Assembly (NCBI GenBank): GCA_947095535.1
Contig: OX352774.1
Location: 222,878,965 to 222,942,964 of the forward strand
DNA: 64,000 nt
Reading direction: 5' to 3'
Source of the DNA: Poecilobothrus nobilitatus
Lineage: Eukaryota; Arthropoda; Insecta; Diptera; Dolichopodidae
The translations under genes and the position numbers were made by a program. The notes beneath the pieces were generated by a model. It ran no database searches. It saw only the letters and a list, made by a program, of their open reading frames with translations, and was not told where the DNA came from. Shown here one piece after another: positions 59,300 to 64,000 of the stretch. Numbering within the stretch: position 1 is the first letter of the stretch; every line of letters starts with the position of its first letter.

Positions 59300-59699
59300 T
59301 TATATTGACATTCAAAATTTATAAATACAATACAGTTCGAAACATGTCTGGTCAAATGACATTTACTAGAAAAATAAAAATTTATCCACCTGGATAGTTA
59401 AATCTAAAAACAAAATTACACCTGTACTTTCAACTAGTTGAAAGACTTTTTTTCCAGAGTACTGAGGTACATACTATTTGCCGGAAAAATTTTTAGAATT
59501 GACAATAATGTCAACGTCGTTCAAATATGTAAAGATGGTTACTACTTACGTTTTAAATTTTTTTTTTCTTTACTTTTTCTTGCTATTTGTTCAGATGACG
59601 TTTTTTTGACTCTCTTGAAATGCGAAAAAGTTTAAATGAATTTAACTTTTACGCCGTTCAATATTTCATTTCGTTGAGATTATCTAGTCTCATCATAGA

Positions 59700-61080
59700 T
59701 ATAATAAAATATATATTGGCAGTTTTTCTTTCTCTCTAATGTGATTTCTATTCAACCATTTGCAGTCAAAAATGAACATATGTTTTAGTCTAATGCAAAG
59801 TCAGCTGTTTTGATTTTGTACAATTTATATGTACATATATACAACAGTTTCTTTCTTCTAAAATCAATAAAACAAATGATAATAAAAAACATAAAAATAA
59901 AAGTAAGGTCAGAATAATAAATCAAATAATAGAAAATAGTAGGTGAGAGAATTAAAAAAAAAATTTTTTCATGATTGATAATAAATATTTCAGCATTTTC
60001 ATAAGAAAGTTGCCGAACAAAACAAATACAACAAAATTTCAAATATTGTACGTCGTGTACGTTCATTGCCACCGCATATAAAACCAAATAACGAAGCATA
60101 TTTAATATGATATTTGACTAATATACGAGTCTTATCATATATTAATATGATAAGACTCGATTCGAGAATTTTCGAAAGTATTCAATTTTATTGTGATTTA
60201 AATCCTTTTATTGTGATCTATTTAGAAATTTACACTTTCTTAAATTTGAAATTAAATTTTTTAGTTTATATTAAATATTAATTGAATATTATTGAAAATC
60301 AAATATTTTTTGATTTCTGTAAAAAAAAAATATAATAGTAAAAGATAAGCTCGGATGTTTTTTTTTAATGGAAACATTTTCGGAAGAAACTAAATAATGC
60401 AAAAACAGCTGTTACTCAAAAAGTGGCTTACATTTTTTTGTTATGTTGTCTATCTAGTTAATATTATATTTGTGGTTAAAGCATATAGAACAGTTTCTTT
60501 CTTCTAAAATCAAATATGTACATCTCACAGAACTTGTATTTATTTAGTTAGTAAGTTAAGTAGTAGCAGAATCAGAAGGAATAAAAAAGTATTGATAATA
60601 AAAAATATAAAAATAAAAGTATAGATTAGAATAATAAATGAAATAATAGGTAAGAGAAATAATTTAAATAATAATTAAAAAAATAATTTTGCATGATTGA
60701 AAATAAATTAGATTGTTTATTTCAGCTTCTAATATTAAAAATCCACTTATTTTTTAAGATGATGTTTTTTGGAAACAAGTGAAAAGAGGTGTTTTTACAT
60801 TTTCTATATGTATTAGAACACCCCTTTGCACAGCAACTATAATAAATTTTAAGCATTGTTCCACTATATTAATATTTATTAATAATTACTTCTACATCTC
60901 TATATTTTTTTATATTATTTATACAAATTTATTTATTTTTTTTCATATTTTATATTATTTTTTATATTATTTAGACACATTTATTTATTTTTTTATTACA
61001 GAACACTTCTGACTAACTTCTTCACTTTTTATTTTATTTTGATTTCTGTAAAACAAAAATATAAAAAGCGCGAAAGTTTT
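59700..61080 (+). repeat. Dispersed repeat family with GCGCGAAAGTTT motif, further copies
   Basis: 59700-60440 repeats 46860-47480 in the same orientation (CAACCATTTGCAGTCAAAA, GTTTCTTTCTTCTAAAATCA, ATTGTACGTCGTGTACGTTC, CAGCTGTTACTCAAAAAGTGG). A shorter copy runs 60478-60720 from GTTAAAGCATATAGAACAGT, and the TTGATTTCTGTAAAA...AAAGCGCGAAAGTTT end recurs at 61036-61076. Non-coding; class unknown. Confidence 0.65.
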
Positions 61081-62785
61081 GGGAATTAAAGGTGAATTAC
61101 TTAAATAAATAAACTAATATCATATAGGTATATAATATTTATTAAATAAATCACTTTAGCATTTAATTTTAATTTCGAAGAAAAGAATTTTTTAGTTTTA
61201 ATTTTATTTTTAGTCAATTTTATAATACATAATCCATTTGATTTATAATTTATAATTTATTAGTTTTTAATTTTATAAGTCTACTTAAATTTGCATTAAT
61301 TGTTTGTTAGTCCTTTAAATTATTAAAATGTGTATGTTTTAGTTTGTGATCTACTCTTTTAACATACATTTCAAAAATATGTTTATTTAAAAACATGTAT
61401 CATACAAAAATGGCATGAATTTGGGAACAAACTATGTCCCTGAAATATCGGCAAAAAATCGCAATAATAAATGGAATTAAACATGAAAATATAATTCGTT
61501 TTTTAATTAAAATGATTGTTTAATTATGTCAATGGGGTCAATCCGCCTATATACTACACCATCATGTATGCTAATTTTTATTTGCACATGCATATTTGCT
61601 CATGCATGAAAGTTTTTTCATTCGATAGTACTAAAATGTCTAAGTTCGCGTGCGCAAAATATAGTGTACTACCAATGGGAAAGAACGAAAAAAAAAATAT
61701 AATACATATTACAAAATATTACAGCAACACTTTGACAGTTAAAAATGTACATAACCTAATTTATTAATGTTTATATATATATTTAGCTAAAAATTTAAAA
61801 TTTTTTATTTATAAAGTTGTTAAAAATAATATAGTTTATTAATAATATTTTTATAGCTATAATAAGTAATTTTAATATAGTTTCTCATTAAAAAATAAAA
61901 ATTTGAACATTTTTTTGACACTTAATTTAAATACCATGGTAGTAGAAATTTTTTTGTAAGATATACAATTTTTGCATATGTATATAAATATCCACTATAT
62001 TTATAGCAAAATATATTTATAGAACATATTTTCGTGGATATTTTATGGTTATTTAGATATTTGGATATTTTCAAATGTTTCATGGATATTATTTTTAGCT
62101 TTATCTCTTTCAAACACATATCACTTTTGTATCTTCTACCTACGCTCTAACATTTTCGTGAATATATCGGTCTAATGAAAACCAGCCTTTAGCATTAAAT
62201 TTTTTAAAACTAATGAAGATCAATTTTCATTATCATTGAAGTTTTACATATTAAATTGTGGTGAGTTTTTTAAATACTAATTAGTATTATAATACTGCAG
62301 TTAGTTGCAACTATAACTGCATATTTTTTTCTTCATTTTGGAAAGTTCTTTAGAAGAAAAAATAAAATCTCTTCTTTATAATTTTTTGTTTAACATTATA
62401 TTTTAAACATATGATTTTTATTACTCTAAAATAAATTGATTTTTATGGCCTATTTCCCATTTTATATTCCAAAATTTCTTATTTTCTATTTGTAATTTCA
62501 ATATTAATATTATTTGCTTAATAAAAATTACATTACTTGTACCAAATTATACCAACCAAATTGTACCAAAAATTACATTACCTTTTCTCTTTTATCCATT
62601 AAATATTCCAATATTTCCTATTTTTGTATGGAATGATATTTCGCTTTTACCTTATAGCTAAGTTTTTTTACATATTTTTTTTTTATTAAGAATACATTTA
62701 GTGTCCTTATCTCAATGTAATTTTTTTATTTTAGTATCTGGTATTAAGACGTCAATAAAACACAATTTATTTTTTACCTTTTCAT
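61081..62785. other. AT-rich spacer, no gene seen
   Basis: Only AT-rich DNA with short homopolymer runs. Open frames such as 61516-61767 show no family motif. Confidence 0.5.
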
Positions 62786-62817
62786 CAACGTTTCGTCTTT
62801 ATTTAAGACTTCCTCAG
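62786..62817 (-). ncRNA. Hammerhead-ribozyme-like core
   Basis: On the minus strand: CTGAGGA (fits CUGANGA), A, a 5-bp stem GTCTT/AAGAC around the loop AAATA, then GAAAC. These are the two conserved cores and stem II of a hammerhead ribozyme. About 45 bases on, TTGACGTC could close stem III with CGTTGA and supply a GTC cleavage site. I cannot pair stem I convincingly, so it may be a decayed copy of the type carried by Penelope-like retroelements, or a chance match. Confidence 0.35.
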
Positions 62818-63467
62818 GGCTATAAATTATATTTATACTATTAGAACTTTTTTCCAAATGATAAAAAATCTTTAAAACTTACTTCTAGGTAGTTTTTTTT
62901 ATGTTATTGCTATTCTTTTCATATTAATAAGCATAGACCTTTCGATTAAAGATATCTACCTCATCATTTTATTATATGATTGACAAGAAGTGTGTATGTA
63001 TATTGCGTAATGCAAATCTGTTTAATAATATAATGCATTTGAGTAAAGATTTGTGATCTTTGAATAATTATACAAATCAGCGATATTTATTATTAATTAT
63101 ATTATACAAATTAAATGTTTATAGAGAGTTTAACATGTTAAATTTATTAGTTTTAATTTTTTCTATTGATAATAATTAGATATATTATATTAAAGTTAAG
63201 TAAACAAGAAGCGAAAATTACTAACATTTACATACATACATATATACATACATTACATAATATGTATAAATTTATCATTTATGATAGTCGCCAAAGGATG
63301 CTTGTAAATTTTCTACAATTTATTATCTCTTAAAAATTTTTATCAAATCAAGGTCAATGTAACTTTTTTTTTTTTGCTAATTCTTATTCTAATTCCGGTG
63401 TTCGGAATTAGAATAAGAATCTTTTACTATATAAAATTTTTTTTTTAAATATAATTTTCAATAATTT

Positions 63468-63677
63468 TTTTAAGAAATTTTTTTTTTTTAGTGCATTTCC
63501 CTCCCACATACATAAATGTGACAAAGAAATTACACAGCCTTTCCTTTTCAGGCGTGGCTGTAAATGTTGTAGGGGAGAATTATTCTTACGACGCGTCTGG
63601 GTTTCGAACCAACACTCCCTCGGAGTTTAGAGTGTATTTTATACGATTTTAACCACTCGATCACCGAGACTCCTGAT
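63468..63677 (-). mobile_element. tRNA-derived SINE
   Basis: Read on the minus strand it starts GGAGTCTCGGTGATCGAGTG, an A-box-like D-arm (TGATCGAGTGGTTA), then GAGTGTTGGTTCGAAACCC with a good B box (GGTTCGAAACC), then a body of about 110 bp ending in an A-rich tail. The head resembles a class II tRNA (Ser/Leu-like) with a variable arm. AATAATTT flanks both sides (63460-63467 and 63678-63685), a likely 8-bp target duplication. It is unrelated in body to the SINE at 35.4 kb. Confidence 0.75.
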
Positions 63678-63685
63678 AATAATTT

Positions 63686-64000
63686 ACATACATATGTATG
63701 TACAAAGAACATTTATGTTTTATGGTTTTAATTTAAATTTCACTAAAAACTGAAAAATGTTTGCGTTTTACAACCCAAGCCGCATTTTTATAAAACTGAG
63801 ACCGCATTTTTATAAAACTGAGAAATTTTCCAATATACAACTTTTTCACTTCTAACATACCATTTATTCAGTTAACATTTTGCATTACTCGTTTAATATG
63901 CCTTTTCCATATTAAATAAAAACTAGAGACTCTATAGCTGGTGTGCAAGTGTATTTTACGGTATATCTAAATTGCAAAAAATTCCTATGGGATAGAAAAT
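63686..64000. other. AT-rich tail of the window
   Basis: No gene seen. A 24-bp direct repeat (GCCGCATTTTTATAAAACTGAG with ACCGCATTTTTATAAAACTG) lies at about 63779-63822. Confidence 0.5.

Overview
This window looks like nuclear DNA of a dipteran insect, most likely a brachyceran fly. It is very AT-rich and full of ATGT-type microsatellites, its short introns follow the GT-AG rule, and its recognisable host genes are fly-like: concertina (a Galpha12/13 subunit), an Rsf1-type splicing repressor, the ribosome-assembly factor RPF1 and dynactin subunit 5. No bacterial operon, CRISPR array or rRNA gene is present. The dipteran assignment is an inference from protein resemblance and repeat content.

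Host genes, left to right. concertina lies on the minus strand (first exon near 10.2 kb, second exon near 1.3 kb, the rest off the left edge) with an intron of about 8.5 kb between the two exons. A plus-strand gene at 25.7-28.2 kb encodes a large basic coiled-coil protein that tentatively resembles FAM193. RPF1 is on the minus strand at 31.9-33.1 kb. A small two-exon gene at 41.9-42.6 kb (minus) encodes a signal-peptide, single-pass membrane protein that I do not recognise. Two plus-strand exons at 43.3-43.9 kb look like the start of a rhomboid-type membrane protein, but the protease core is not seen. The four-exon dynactin p25 gene is at 48.7-49.4 kb (plus), and Rsf1 (RRM plus glycine-rich tail) is at 51.6-52.3 kb (minus). 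These genes are ordinary and do not form a pathway or cluster.

Most of the rest is transposon debris, much of it nested and datable from interrupted copies. (1) A DD41D mariner at 11.9-15.8 kb is split by an RTE-like LINE with a 12-bp target duplication; a second copy of the same mariner family is at 3.0-3.9 kb. (2) A jockey-like LINE at 34.6-39.6 kb is interrupted twice, by a tRNA-derived SINE (9-bp duplication) and by a 3.4-kb inverted-repeat element with CAC termini and a TCGA duplication (Chapaev-like). (3) Several PIF/Harbinger-like elements with 3-bp TAA or TTA duplications occur (18.9, 22.9 and perhaps 47.5 kb), one carrying a transposase fragment. (4) A large foldback structure at 54.0-58.8 kb contains 105-bp tandem repeats and is interrupted by another inverted-repeat element. 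That element is in turn interrupted by a Mutator-like element with a 9-bp duplication, a broken FLYWCH zinc-finger gene, 14-bp subterminal repeats and a perfect palindrome with arms of about 45 bp.

I did not find a clearly new biological system. The observations most worth checking are the MULE/FLYWCH nest in the foldback, the Chapaev-like element, the hammerhead-ribozyme-like core at 62.8 kb, the in-frame 54-nt intron of Rsf1, and the truncated rhomboid-like gene. All assignments come from reading the sequence by eye; no database search was run.
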